Source of the DNA: an uncultured Bacilli bacterium
GTDB lineage: Bacteria > Bacillota_I > Bacilli_A > RFN20 > CAG-631
NCBI GenBank assembly: GCA_934215405.1
Contig: CAKPZU010000050.1
Location: 1-12,865, forward strand
Direction of reading: 5' to 3'
DNA: 12,865 nt
Shown: piece by piece, positions 1-7,345 of the stretch
How the letters are laid out: each line of letters starts with the position of its first letter
Numbering within the stretch: position 1 is the stretch's first letter
Translations under genes and position numbers: made by a program
The notes under the pieces: model-generated
What the model was told of the DNA's origin: nothing
Database searches by the model: none
The model's input: only the letters and a program-made list of their open reading frames with translations

Positions 1-88
1 GGATTTTAATTTCTCATTTATTTTTTTTGCTTTTTTTGCCTTTTTTGGCGGAATTTACTTTTTCAATTAACGAAAAATTTACAGTTAA

Positions 89-1573
89 CTACTTAGTGTA
101 TAATTTTTTAGCATAGCTAACTGGCTCTTCCGTAACATCAATCCCTAATTTCTTAAATGTATTCATATCACTATCAGGTAAAATAATTGATGAATGAGCT
201 TGAGTGCCTTTAAGCTTTGTAAGTTGATTTAAGGCAAGCTCTGATAAAGTATTGGTTGTTGCTTGTATTGCTAAAGCAATTAAAACCTCTTCAGCGTGTA
301 AGCGAGGATTGTGATTGCTTAAATCATGAACTTTTAATTTTTGAATTGGTTCAATAACATTTGGAGAAATTAAAGTTAAGGAATCATCAATCTTGGCTAA
401 AGCTTTTAAAGAGTTTAATAATAAAGCAGCTGGAGCTCCAAATAATAAAGAACGCTTTCCAGTAATAATCTTTCCATTATTTAATTCAAGAGCCATGCAA
501 GGGACATTTTCCTTATCCTTTTTCTTTAAGCATGCATTAACACATTTTCTATCGTTAACACTAACGCCAATTTGATTCATTAGCATTTCTTCCTTTAAAA
601 CACAATCATCATTAAATTTCCCTAAAAAATTATTTTTTAAAACCTGATAATAACGTCTAATAATTTCATCCTTACTAGCCTTAATTGCTACTTCATCATT
701 TTTAATAGCAAAGCCTATCATATTAACTCCCATATCAGTTGGTGAATAATATGGGCTTTCGCCATATATTTTTTCAAAAATAGCTTTTAAAAGTGGAAAC
801 ACTTCAACGTCTCGATTATAATTAACAGTCATTACTCCATATTTTTCTAAATGGAATGGATCAATCATATTAACATCATTTAAATCAACTGTTGCAGCTT
901 CATATGCTAAATTAACAGGATGCTTAAGAGGTAAATTCCAAACTGGAAATGTTTCATATTTAGCATATCCAGCATTAATTCCTCTTTTGTTATCATGATA
1001 AAGCTGTGAAAGGCAGGTAGCCATTTTACCACTTCCAGGGCCTGGAGCTGTAATTACAACAAGTGGACGAGTAGTTTCAATATATTCATTTTTACCAAGT
1101 CCTTCTTCTGATACGATTAAAGGGATATTTTGTGGATAACCATTTATTTTATAATGCTTATAAACCTTAATGTTATTATTAGTTAATTTGGCAATGAATT
1201 CATCAGTTAATGGAGAATCTTTGAAAAATGAAAGAACGACACTACTTACATATAAATCAACTTCATGAAAAGCGTCTATTAATCGTTCAACTTCTGCTCT
1301 ATAGGTAATACCAATATCATTTCTAACCTTATTAGCATTAATATCTTCAGCATTTACAACAATTACAATTTCAGCCTTATCCTTTAAACCAAGTAGCATT
1401 TTAAGTTTACTATCTGGCTTAAAGCCTGGCAATACTCTTGATGCATGGTAATCATCAAATAATTTACCACCAAACTCTAAATATAGCTTATCGCCAAACT
1501 TAGAAATTCGTTTATTAATTTCATTTCTTTGTATTTTTAAATAATAATCATTGTCAAATGCAATTCTTTTCAT
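89..1573 (-). CDS. DUF1846 family protein of unknown function
   Basis: A 494-residue cytoplasmic protein with no signal peptide or membrane segment. I recognise it as the DUF1846 family from the N-terminus MKRIAFDNDYYLKIQ, the internal HAEEVLIALAIQATTN stretch and the C-terminal PDSDMNTFKKLGI segment. The length is usual for the family. Near residues 176-183 it carries APGPGSGK, a glycine-rich P-loop-like motif, though the following residue is Met rather than the Ser/Thr of a canonical Walker A. The reaction is not known to me. The start is the ATG at 1573: the GGAGG at 1582-1586 lies 8 nt upstream. An in-frame GTG at 1588 overlaps that Shine-Dalgarno sequence and is not the start. It is a single-gene unit divergent from the phosphofructokinase gene, and the stop is TAG. 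No convincing terminator follows it in the 88 bases to the window edge. Family assignment is firm; function is open. Confidence 0.88.
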   Translation of the reverse strand: MKRIAFDNDYYLKIQRNEINKRISKFGDKLYLEFGGKLFDDYHASRVLPGFKPDSKLKMLLGLKDKAEIVIVVNAEDINANKVRNDIGITYRAEVERLIDAFHEVDLYVSSVVLSFFKDSPLTDEFIAKLTNNNIKVYKHYKINGYPQNIPLIVSEEGLGKNEYIETTRPLVVITAPGPGSGKMATCLSQLYHDNKRGINAGYAKYETFPVWNLPLKHPVNLAYEAATVDLNDVNMIDPFHLEKYGVMTVNYNRDVEVFPLLKAIFEKIYGESPYYSPTDMGVNMIGFAIKNDEVAIKASKDEIIRRYYQVLKNNFLGKFNDDCVLKEEMLMNQIGVSVNDRKCVNACLKKKDKENVPCMALELNNGKIITGKRSLLFGAPAALLLNSLKALAKIDDSLTLISPNVIEPIQKLKVHDLSNHNPRLHAEEVLIALAIQATTNTLSELALNQLTKLKGTQAHSSIILPDSDMNTFKKLGIDVTEEPVSYAKKLYTK

Positions 1574-1602
1574 TTTTTTATCCTCCACGAAAAATCTATT
1601 TA

Positions 1603-1611
1603 ATTATAACA
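1603..1611 (-). promoter_or_regulatory. Extended -10 promoter of the DUF1846 gene
   Basis: Read on the minus strand, this is TG-T-TATAAT, a perfect extended -10 element, about 30 nt upstream of the ATG at 1573. The -35 position holds only a T-run and is weak, as is common with extended -10 promoters. The -10 edge touches a short palindrome, CAAATT-TC-AATTTG at 1610-1623, which could be a regulator site or chance in A+T-rich DNA. Confidence 0.55.
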
Positions 1612-1657
1612 AATTTCAATTTGCTAAAAAAGAACGAAAAGAAAAAAAAATTTAATC

Positions 1658-1686
1658 TTTAATAATTTTTAAAAAATTAGTATAAT
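1658..1686 (+). promoter_or_regulatory. Promoter upstream of the phosphofructokinase leader
   Basis: A perfect -10 TATAAT at 1681-1686 follows a weak -35 (TTTAAT, 1658-1663) at 17 nt spacing. The predicted transcript start, about 1692-1694, is roughly 110 nt before the phosphofructokinase ATG, so the mRNA would carry a leader containing the hairpin at 1756-1787. This is the best promoter I can see for the gene. A second TATAAT at 1713-1718 has no acceptable -35. Confidence 0.5.
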
Positions 1687-1692
1687 AAAGAT

Positions 1693-1761
1693 ATGGAAAA
1701 GAAAAAAAATAATATAATTCTTTTAAATAGTATTGGATTAAAAAAAATTATAGATAAGTAA
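1693..1761 (+). other. Candidate 22-codon leader mini-ORF
   Basis: An ATG at 1693 opens 22 codons ending in TAA at 1759-1761. The peptide begins MEKKKNNIILLNSIG, then continues with Lys and Ile residues. The ATG falls at or next to the predicted transcript start and has no Shine-Dalgarno sequence, so translation would have to be leaderless. The stop codon lies inside the 5' arm of the hairpin at 1756-1787, the geometry expected of a leader peptide that could influence hairpin formation. A/T-rich DNA gives short ORFs by chance, so this is only a candidate. Confidence 0.2.
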
Positions 1762-1787
1762 GCAAAATGAAAACGCTTACTTTTTTT
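1756..1787 (+). terminator. Terminator-like hairpin in the phosphofructokinase leader (possible attenuator)
   Basis: An 8-bp perfect stem AAGTAAGC (1756-1763) / GCTTACTT (1775-1782) with an 11-nt loop runs straight into a T-run ending at 1787. This is the form of an intrinsic terminator. It lies between the only good promoter (1658-1686) and the ATG at 1805, with the SD AAGGAGG at 1792-1798 just after it. The position points to premature termination or attenuation rather than the end of a normal gene. Confidence 0.6.
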
Positions 1788-1804
1788 CTTTAAGGAGGTA
1801 TAAA

Positions 1805-3031
1805 ATGTCAAAATCATGTATAGTGTTACAATCAGGTGGTCCAACAAGTGTTATTAATGCATCCTTATATGGCGTGATAAAGGAAGCTAAAAAGCATGTT
1901 GAAATAAAAAAATTATATGGTGCTTTAAATGGGATCGATGGTTTATTAAACAATAGAATAATTGATTTATATAAACAAGATGATAAAGAAATTACTAGAT
2001 TACTATATACTCCAAGTGCTATACTTGGAACTGTTAGACATTTTTTACCGTATGATTTTAATAATAAAACCTATGAATTAATTTATAATCAATTAATAAA
2101 ATATGATATAGGATATTTTATTTTAATTGGTGGGAATGATTCAATGGATACAATAAATAAGTTATCAGCCTATTTAAAATTAAAGGAATATGATTGTAAA
2201 TTTATTGGAGTTTGTAAAACTATTGATAATGATTTAGTTTTAACAGATCATACTCCTGGATATGGTAGTGCTATAAAATATATAGCTACAACAATATCAG
2301 AAATAAAAGAAGATACTGCATGCTATGAAAATGGTCGTGTGACAATAGTTGAATTAATGGGTAGAGATGCAGGATGGTTAACAGCTGGAAGTAAGCTGGC
2401 AAGCGTAAATGGTAATGGACCTGATTTAATTTATTTACCTGAAATTCCTTTTAATGTTGATAGCTTTTTAAATGATGTTGAAAAAATTTATGATAAAAAT
2501 AAAAAGGTATTGGTAGCTATTAGTGAAGGAATCAAAGATGAAAATAATGAATATATACTAAAAAAATATAAATATTTAAATGATAATGATGTTTTTGGCC
2601 ACATGCAACTAGGTGGCGCTAGTAATGTTTTAGCTAGTATTGTTCATGAAAAGCTAAATTTACCTGTAAGAAGTGTTGAACTAAATTTACCACAAAGATG
2701 TGCTTCACATATTGGCTCATTAACAGATATAAACGAAGCAAAAAATTGTGGCATTCAAGCAATCCGTTTATTGATTAAAAACGAAAGTGGTAAAATGGTT
2801 GCTATTAAAAGAGTTAGTGATAATCCATATAAGGTAAAATATGTTGGTGTTAATTTAAATGATGTTGCTAATAAGGTTAAAGAATTTCCAAGTAATTGGA
2901 TAATTAATGGTAATGATATTAGCAATGAATATATAAAATATGCTATGCCTTTAATTAAAGGAACAATAAAGCTAGAAGAAGAAAATGGCATTGTAAGATA
3001 TGCTAAATTAAATAAAACAATATTAAAGTAA
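1805..3031 (+). CDS. pfp: PPi-type 6-phosphofructokinase (diphosphate-fructose-6-phosphate 1-phosphotransferase)
   Basis: A 408-residue glycolytic enzyme phosphorylating fructose 6-phosphate to fructose 1,6-bisphosphate in the cytoplasm. The fold signatures appear in order: SGGPTSVINAS (10-20), IGGNDSMDT (108-116), KTIDNDL (138-144, with the catalytic Asp loop), HTPGYGSA (149-156), MGRDAGW (185-191) and PEIPF (212-216). Two positions mark the phosphate donor. The Asp in GGNDS replaces the Gly of ATP enzymes (GGDGS), and the Lys before TIDND replaces the Gly of GTIDND. Both are the known hallmarks of pyrophosphate-dependent enzymes, so PPi is the likely donor and the step would be reversible. 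The length (about 400) suits the PPi subfamily rather than the 320-residue ATP form. The start is fixed by AAGGAGG 6 nt upstream. The gene stands alone, divergent from DUF1846 and convergent with lgt, and is possibly regulated by the leader hairpin. Confidence 0.9.
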   Translation: MSKSCIVLQSGGPTSVINASLYGVIKEAKKHVEIKKLYGALNGIDGLLNNRIIDLYKQDDKEITRLLYTPSAILGTVRHFLPYDFNNKTYELIYNQLIKYDIGYFILIGGNDSMDTINKLSAYLKLKEYDCKFIGVCKTIDNDLVLTDHTPGYGSAIKYIATTISEIKEDTACYENGRVTIVELMGRDAGWLTAGSKLASVNGNGPDLIYLPEIPFNVDSFLNDVEKIYDKNKKVLVAISEGIKDENNEYILKKYKYLNDNDVFGHMQLGGASNVLASIVHEKLNLPVRSVELNLPQRCASHIGSLTDINEAKNCGIQAIRLLIKNESGKMVAIKRVSDNPYKVKYVGVNLNDVANKVKEFPSNWIINGNDISNEYIKYAMPLIKGTIKLEEENGIVRYAKLNKTILK

Positions 3032-3059
3032 AAAAATGAAACTAGATAGCTTCATTTTT
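3032..3059. terminator. Shared bidirectional terminator between pfp and lgt
   Basis: AAAAATGAA (3032-3040) and TTCATTTTT (3051-3059) form a 9-bp stem. Two more pairs (CT/AG) are possible inside after one mismatch, leaving an AGAT loop. A/T runs at both edges give a T-tract in either direction. It begins directly after the pfp stop at 3031. Its other arm is the last codons of lgt, whose TAG lies in the loop. The stem is A/T-rich and so not very stable. Confidence 0.6.
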
Positions 3060-3791
3060 ACTTTTGTATTTCTTTAAGAAGATAAATAATATAATTGAGC
3101 CAATTACTAATAAAATTGAAATCCATTGAGCTGGTGATAGGTTAAGTAAAAAAGCACCTCTTTCATCACCTCTTATAAATTCTATTAAAAATCTAAATAT
3201 TCCATAGGAAACCATATATAAAGGCATTGTATATAAAAAATAGAATTTATAAGCTAAAAGAAATAATATGGCTGCTAAAACAAATAAGAAAATAGCTTCA
3301 AATAATTGAGTTGGATAAACCTTATGTGCCAAATCTGGAAATTTAACTCCTAAAAATGAATCAGTTTCCTTACCATAGCAACATCCAGCACTAAAGCAAC
3401 CAATTCTTCCAAAAGCATGAGCTATAGTAATACAAGCAGGAGCAATTATTAATATAGTCTTTATAAATGATTCACTAGGATATTTTTTACGGACATATCC
3501 ATAATATATGGCAATAAAAAATATTGCTCCACCAATTAAGCCTCCATAAAATGTCATAGCTCCAAAGGAATTTGTTGAATCCTTATTTAAACTATCAAAG
3601 ACATATTGAAACAATGTAGCGCTTAATAAACCAACCATTACTGCTAAAACGCCTACAATTTCAATTAAATAAACATAATCACGATTGGTTTTTAATTTTT
3701 TGTTATATAGCATGAATAGCAATAAGCAAGCTATTACACCAAGTCCAATCATTATTGAATATGTATCAAATATCCATATTCGTGGTAGCAT
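3042..3791 (-). CDS. lgt: Lgt-family prolipoprotein diacylglyceryl transferase, variant motif
   Basis: A 249-residue polytopic membrane protein of the family that moves diacylglyceryl from phosphatidylglycerol to the lipobox Cys of prolipoproteins. Hydrophobic segments lie near residues 12-28, 41-64, 80-99, 112-127, 163-186 and 224-239. Family marks are YGGLIGG (82-88), HAFGRIGCFSAGCCYG (125-140), YPTQLFEA (159-166) and the C-terminal FLIEFIRGDERG (201-212). Against the E. coli motif HGG and GRIGNFINGELWG, the His is Tyr82, and the conserved Asn and Glu are Cys132 and Cys137. This is the Cys-rich subgroup, still normally annotated as Lgt. The start ATG at 3791 has AAAGGA 8 nt upstream, inside the end of the CPBP gene, which it overlaps by 26 nt, suggesting translational coupling. 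It is the last gene of the lacZ-CPBP-lgt run. A lipoprotein substrate is encoded at 9140. Family is sure; canonical activity is less so. Confidence 0.85.
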   Translation of the reverse strand: MLPRIWIFDTYSIMIGLGVIACLLLFMLYNKKLKTNRDYVYLIEIVGVLAVMVGLLSATLFQYVFDSLNKDSTNSFGAMTFYGGLIGGAIFFIAIYYGYVRKKYPSESFIKTILIIAPACITIAHAFGRIGCFSAGCCYGKETDSFLGVKFPDLAHKVYPTQLFEAIFLFVLAAILFLLAYKFYFLYTMPLYMVSYGIFRFLIEFIRGDERGAFLLNLSPAQWISILLVIGSIILFIFLKKYKSKNEAI

Positions 3792-4533
3792 TTAAATCAT
3801 CCTTTCTTTTAAAGTATTTATAAATAATAATACCATATATACTAAATATTATAGCAACTAATACGTTAACTATAAAGAATGTTTTATTAATTGCATAATC
3901 ATATAAGCAATTAACTAAATAATCATTTAAAAAGTTAAATAAAAAGTGAATTAGTATGGGTATTATTAAATTGCTTGAATAGCAATATGCTAATGATAAA
4001 ACAAGTCCTAAAGCAAATGAGTATAAGCATTGAAGTAAGGTATAGGGAATACTTGCAATTGATGAAATGTTTAGTATATGCACTAAACCAAAAGTAAAAG
4101 AAGAATAAAGAATCGCTTTAAAATTCGAATTATTATTTTTAAATTCCTTAAAAATTACACCTCTAAAGACAATTTCTTCATTAATTGCTGTTAGTAAGCA
4201 AAACAATAAATTAATAATTAAATTAAGAATATTAATATCTTTATTTATAGCAATTTTATCAATAAAGCATACATAAAAGTTACTAGCACAAATTAACAAA
4301 AATGGTAAAAATAATAAACTATTTATTTTTAATTTTTTTAATTCAATTTTACTAAAGTTGTATTTTTTTATATAAAAGATTGAAAATACAATAAATAATG
4401 ATTTAATAATTATATTAATAATACTTACTACTAGCTCATTTTTGATAAATAAATTAAAGGGAATACTTGTTGATATTAAAAAATAGCAGGTAAATATTAA
4501 AATATCATTCCATTTTTTCTTGTTGTTTTCCAT
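3766..4533 (-). CDS. CPBP family intramembrane glutamic protease
   Basis: A 255-residue multi-pass membrane protein with hydrophobic stretches near residues 12-30, 34-55, 73-90, 101-116, 140-156, 163-183, 188-206 and 219-240. All three CPBP (CAAX protease and bacteriocin-processing, Abi) motifs are present: NEEIVFRG (E119, E120, R124), FGLVH (F148, H152) and HFLFN (H196, N200). It should therefore be an active intramembrane protease; its substrate is unknown. Relatives act in CAAX processing, bacteriocin immunity and surface-protein handling. The ATG at 4533 follows the lacZ stop with a single base between, and there is no Shine-Dalgarno sequence, so translation probably restarts from lacZ. 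Its 3' end overlaps lgt by 26 nt. The stop is TGA, evidence that UGA is not reassigned here. Confidence 0.88.
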   Translation of the reverse strand: MENNKKKWNDILIFTCYFLISTSIPFNLFIKNELVVSIINIIIKSLFIVFSIFYIKKYNFSKIELKKLKINSLLFLPFLLICASNFYVCFIDKIAINKDINILNLIINLLFCLLTAINEEIVFRGVIFKEFKNNNSNFKAILYSSFTFGLVHILNISSIASIPYTLLQCLYSFALGLVLSLAYCYSSNLIIPILIHFLFNFLNDYLVNCLYDYAINKTFFIVNVLVAIIFSIYGIIIYKYFKRKDDLNATTNMDI

Positions 4534-4534
4534 A

Positions 4535-7345
4535 TTATTTCATATTAATAAAGAATTCATATTCAAACTCTTTATCATTAAATTGGTATTTTGTTAATAA
4601 TTCTGGACCACATGAATTAGAACCAACGCCACTCATTTTGTAATCAAGATTAACAATTGTGTGCTTAGTATTATATTTCATTAAATATGAATGATCTTTA
4701 AATTCACTTACCTTAAACGGAATTGCTTGGAATGATAAGGAATTCTTACAAACAAATTCAATTTCATTTGTATCTGATTTAATAGAAGCATTATATGTTT
4801 TATAATGCGAACCAGATTCTTGTGGATAAGGATAATTAAATAGATTATCTTTAGAAAAAACATCAAAGCTATAGCTTGATAGTAATGATCCTTGATGCTT
4901 ATCAATATATGATTCATTACTACCATAGCCAAAATATGTAGCCTTATTAAATGAATCATTTAAAACTAAAGAATAAGCAAATCTAGGAAGATATCTTAAA
5001 CGTTTTTCAAAACTAGCTTTAATATTTACCTTTAATCCTAAAGATGTTAATGAATAAGTAATTGCTATATCAGCAAGACGAATATATTTTGTATCAATTG
5101 AGCCTTCAAATACTAAAGAATTATCTTTAATATATTGCTTTCTTACATAAAAATAAGCAGTAGCTAAACCAATATCATTATAATACCAAACATTATTTCT
5201 ATCATTATCAATATAAGCTCTATCAAGTGATAAATAAGCACTTTCAAGTAAAGCATTTTTATTGTTTAAAAATGAAGATAGAAATCCTTTTTTATTAATT
5301 ATATAATTTCCTAAGGTATAATCATTTTCATTTTCAATAACTTTCTCATTTAAGTGTTGATAATTAATTACCTTTTCCTTTAATAAAAAGCTTCTTGCAT
5401 ATATTTCATGATCATTTTTAATAGCTTTAAATGTTAATGTTAAATAGCAATTATCATTAGAATCAAGATTGTTAATAGTTATATCCTTGTATGAAAGTGG
5501 AGAAATTTCAAGTGCTGCTGAATAATAATTATCTTTTCTTCCATCTTTTTCAAAATAATATAATAGTTTAAAATTATCTGTATTAATTTTTGTAAATGAA
5601 TAATTATTATAGATGCGATAAGTGTTTTTATTTATTTGGGTAATTTTTATTAATGAAAAAACATTTTTAACATCCTTAATTTCTGGGAATAGCTTTCTAT
5701 CAATGCCAACTAAACCATCCATACAGAAGTTTTTATCACTTGGATCATCTTTAAAATCGCCACCATAAAGGTATTTACCATTTTTATATATAGCATGGTT
5801 GATAAATTCCCAAATAAAGCCTCCACAAAAGCTTGGTTCATTAGCAATTATTTCTTCATAATCATTTAAATCGCCACAAGAATTCCCCATAGCATGGGAA
5901 TATTCACATAATATTAATGGTTTATCAAGCTTTCCTTTCATTTTGTTTAAATCTTCAAAAGAAGGATACATTCTTGAATAAACATCAATTACATTTTTAG
6001 AATTTTTAGCAAAGTTGAATTTATCACGCTTACCATCACTTCCACCAAGCCAGCTTCTTTCATAATGGATTAAACGAGTATTATCTAGCTTTTTAACAAG
6101 CTTTGCAGCATCAATAAATGATTTTCCCCAGCCTGATTCATTTCCAAGCGAATAAAACAAAATTGATGGCCTATTTAAATCACGCTTCACCATTTTTTCT
6201 TGACGATATAAAATAGCATCATGATACATTGTACCACTTGCAATTAAATTGTAATTTTTTTCATCATATATACCATTAATCCAAACAACGCCATGACATT
6301 CAATGTCAGCTTCAAGCATTAAATAAATACCCATCTTATCACAAAGGTAAGGAAGCTCCTTATGGCATGGATAGTGAGATGTTCTAATAGCATTAATATT
6401 ATGCTCTTTCATTATTTTTAAGTCCTTTTTTAAATCATTTAATGTTTCAACGTATCCATTAACAGTTGATGAATGTCTATTAACACCTTTAATTTTGATT
6501 GGGACATTATTTAATAATAATACACTATTTTTTATAGAAATGTTTCTAAAGCCAATAGGCTCAATAATTGTTTCATCTTTACATTTAATAACTAAATTAT
6601 AAAGATATGGATCCTCACCAGTCCAAGGATGAACATTATCTATAGTAAGCTCAATATTTTTCCCTGTTTTAGTAATTTTATTTATAGTTATTTCGCATTT
6701 CTTATCAGAGGTGAACTTAAAAATACCTTTTTTGGTATTATAATCATAATCACTTACAACCTTAAAGCTATTTAAGTGATTTTTACTTCTTCTTAAAATA
6801 TAAACATCTCTAAATAAACCCGACATTCTAAACTTATCTTGATCTTCAAGATAACTCATAGCACACCATTTAAAAACGATAAGCCTTATTTCATTATCAC
6901 CGATTTTCAAATATTTATTTAAAGCAAATTCAACGTTACAATGGGAAACTGTGCTATATCCTACGAACTCATTATTTACATAAACGTAAACACATGAATC
7001 AGCCCCATCAATATTTAAATAATGAATCTTATCAAGTGATTTTACATTATAATTTGTAACATATACTCCACAAGGATTTTCCTTATCAATGTAAGGAGGA
7101 TTAAATGGAAATGGATATCTATGATTTGTATATTGATGATTATCATATCCTAAAATTTGCCAATTTGAAGGCACTTTAATTTGTGTGGTTGGTTTAACTA
7201 ATAAAGCTTCATCAGTATTATCCTTAAAATAAGCAAAATAAAAATTATCTAATATAGTTCTATCTTCATTTTTTATATGATAATAATTTCTAGCCTTTAA
7301 AGCATTAATTTGATTAATTAATTGAGTATGGTAAACAAGTTTCAT
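4535..7345 (-). CDS. lacZ: Beta-galactosidase, glycoside hydrolase family 2 (LacZ type)
   Basis: A 936-residue cytoplasmic enzyme (no signal peptide) hydrolysing lactose or other terminal beta-D-galactosides. It has the full GH2 plan: a jelly-roll sugar-binding domain (about 45-190), an Ig-like domain, a TIM barrel with NRHSS (289-293), RTSHYP (321-326) and EADIECHG (345-352), then a C-terminal bgal_small-type domain with FGYGSNESYID and GVGSNSCGPELL. The acid/base Glu is in SLGNESGWG (Glu403) and the nucleophile in ILCEYSHAMGNS (Glu481). The start is the ATG at 7345: AAGGAG ends 10 nt upstream, while the in-frame ATG at 7366 has no SD and would lie upstream of the predicted transcript start. 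It is first in a leftward run with a CPBP protease and lgt, and divergent from ribokinase. E. coli LacZ is 1023 residues; this length is normal for the wider family. True substrate range cannot be read from sequence. Confidence 0.93.
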   Translation of the reverse strand: MKLVYHTQLINQINALKARNYYHIKNEDRTILDNFYFAYFKDNTDEALLVKPTTQIKVPSNWQILGYDNHQYTNHRYPFPFNPPYIDKENPCGVYVTNYNVKSLDKIHYLNIDGADSCVYVYVNNEFVGYSTVSHCNVEFALNKYLKIGDNEIRLIVFKWCAMSYLEDQDKFRMSGLFRDVYILRRSKNHLNSFKVVSDYDYNTKKGIFKFTSDKKCEITINKITKTGKNIELTIDNVHPWTGEDPYLYNLVIKCKDETIIEPIGFRNISIKNSVLLLNNVPIKIKGVNRHSSTVNGYVETLNDLKKDLKIMKEHNINAIRTSHYPCHKELPYLCDKMGIYLMLEADIECHGVVWINGIYDEKNYNLIASGTMYHDAILYRQEKMVKRDLNRPSILFYSLGNESGWGKSFIDAAKLVKKLDNTRLIHYERSWLGGSDGKRDKFNFAKNSKNVIDVYSRMYPSFEDLNKMKGKLDKPLILCEYSHAMGNSCGDLNDYEEIIANEPSFCGGFIWEFINHAIYKNGKYLYGGDFKDDPSDKNFCMDGLVGIDRKLFPEIKDVKNVFSLIKITQINKNTYRIYNNYSFTKINTDNFKLLYYFEKDGRKDNYYSAALEISPLSYKDITINNLDSNDNCYLTLTFKAIKNDHEIYARSFLLKEKVINYQHLNEKVIENENDYTLGNYIINKKGFLSSFLNNKNALLESAYLSLDRAYIDNDRNNVWYYNDIGLATAYFYVRKQYIKDNSLVFEGSIDTKYIRLADIAITYSLTSLGLKVNIKASFEKRLRYLPRFAYSLVLNDSFNKATYFGYGSNESYIDKHQGSLLSSYSFDVFSKDNLFNYPYPQESGSHYKTYNASIKSDTNEIEFVCKNSLSFQAIPFKVSEFKDHSYLMKYNTKHTIVNLDYKMSGVGSNSCGPELLTKYQFNDKEFEYEFFINMK

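Noticed and set aside
1..88. Terminator for the DUF1846 gene in the left edge
   Set aside because: Only 3-5 bp stems (GCC/GGC, TTAAC/GTTAA) and no T-run on the minus strand.
393..575. 60-codon plus-strand ORF opposite the DUF1846 gene
   Set aside because: Antisense shadow of a well conserved gene, with no SD and no recognisable protein.
1574..1588. GTG at 1588 as the start of the DUF1846 gene
   Set aside because: It lies within the GGAGG ribosome binding site that serves the ATG at 1573.
1713..1718. Second TATAAT in the pfp leader as a promoter
   Set aside because: No acceptable -35 at 16-18 nt upstream; likely an A/T-rich coincidence inside the leader.
2755..2991. Hydrophobic minus-strand ORF opposite pfp, and similar antisense ORFs at 7600-7875, 9877-10332 and 10918-11199
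   Set aside because: All lie fully opposite strong genes, without SD or family resemblance; the hydrophobic look comes from the complementary codons.
1805..3031. ATP-dependent 6-phosphofructokinase (PfkA)
   Set aside because: The donor-site residues are Asp (GGNDS) and Lys (KTIDND), both of the PPi type, and the protein is longer than PfkA.
3766..3768. UGA reassigned to Trp as in Mycoplasma and Spiroplasma
   Set aside because: TGA ends the CPBP gene exactly at the lgt overlap, and Trp in lacZ and lgt is encoded by TGG.
4708..4959. 83-codon minus-strand ORF inside lacZ in another frame
   Set aside because: Overlaps the conserved C-terminal domain of lacZ; no SD or recognisable product.
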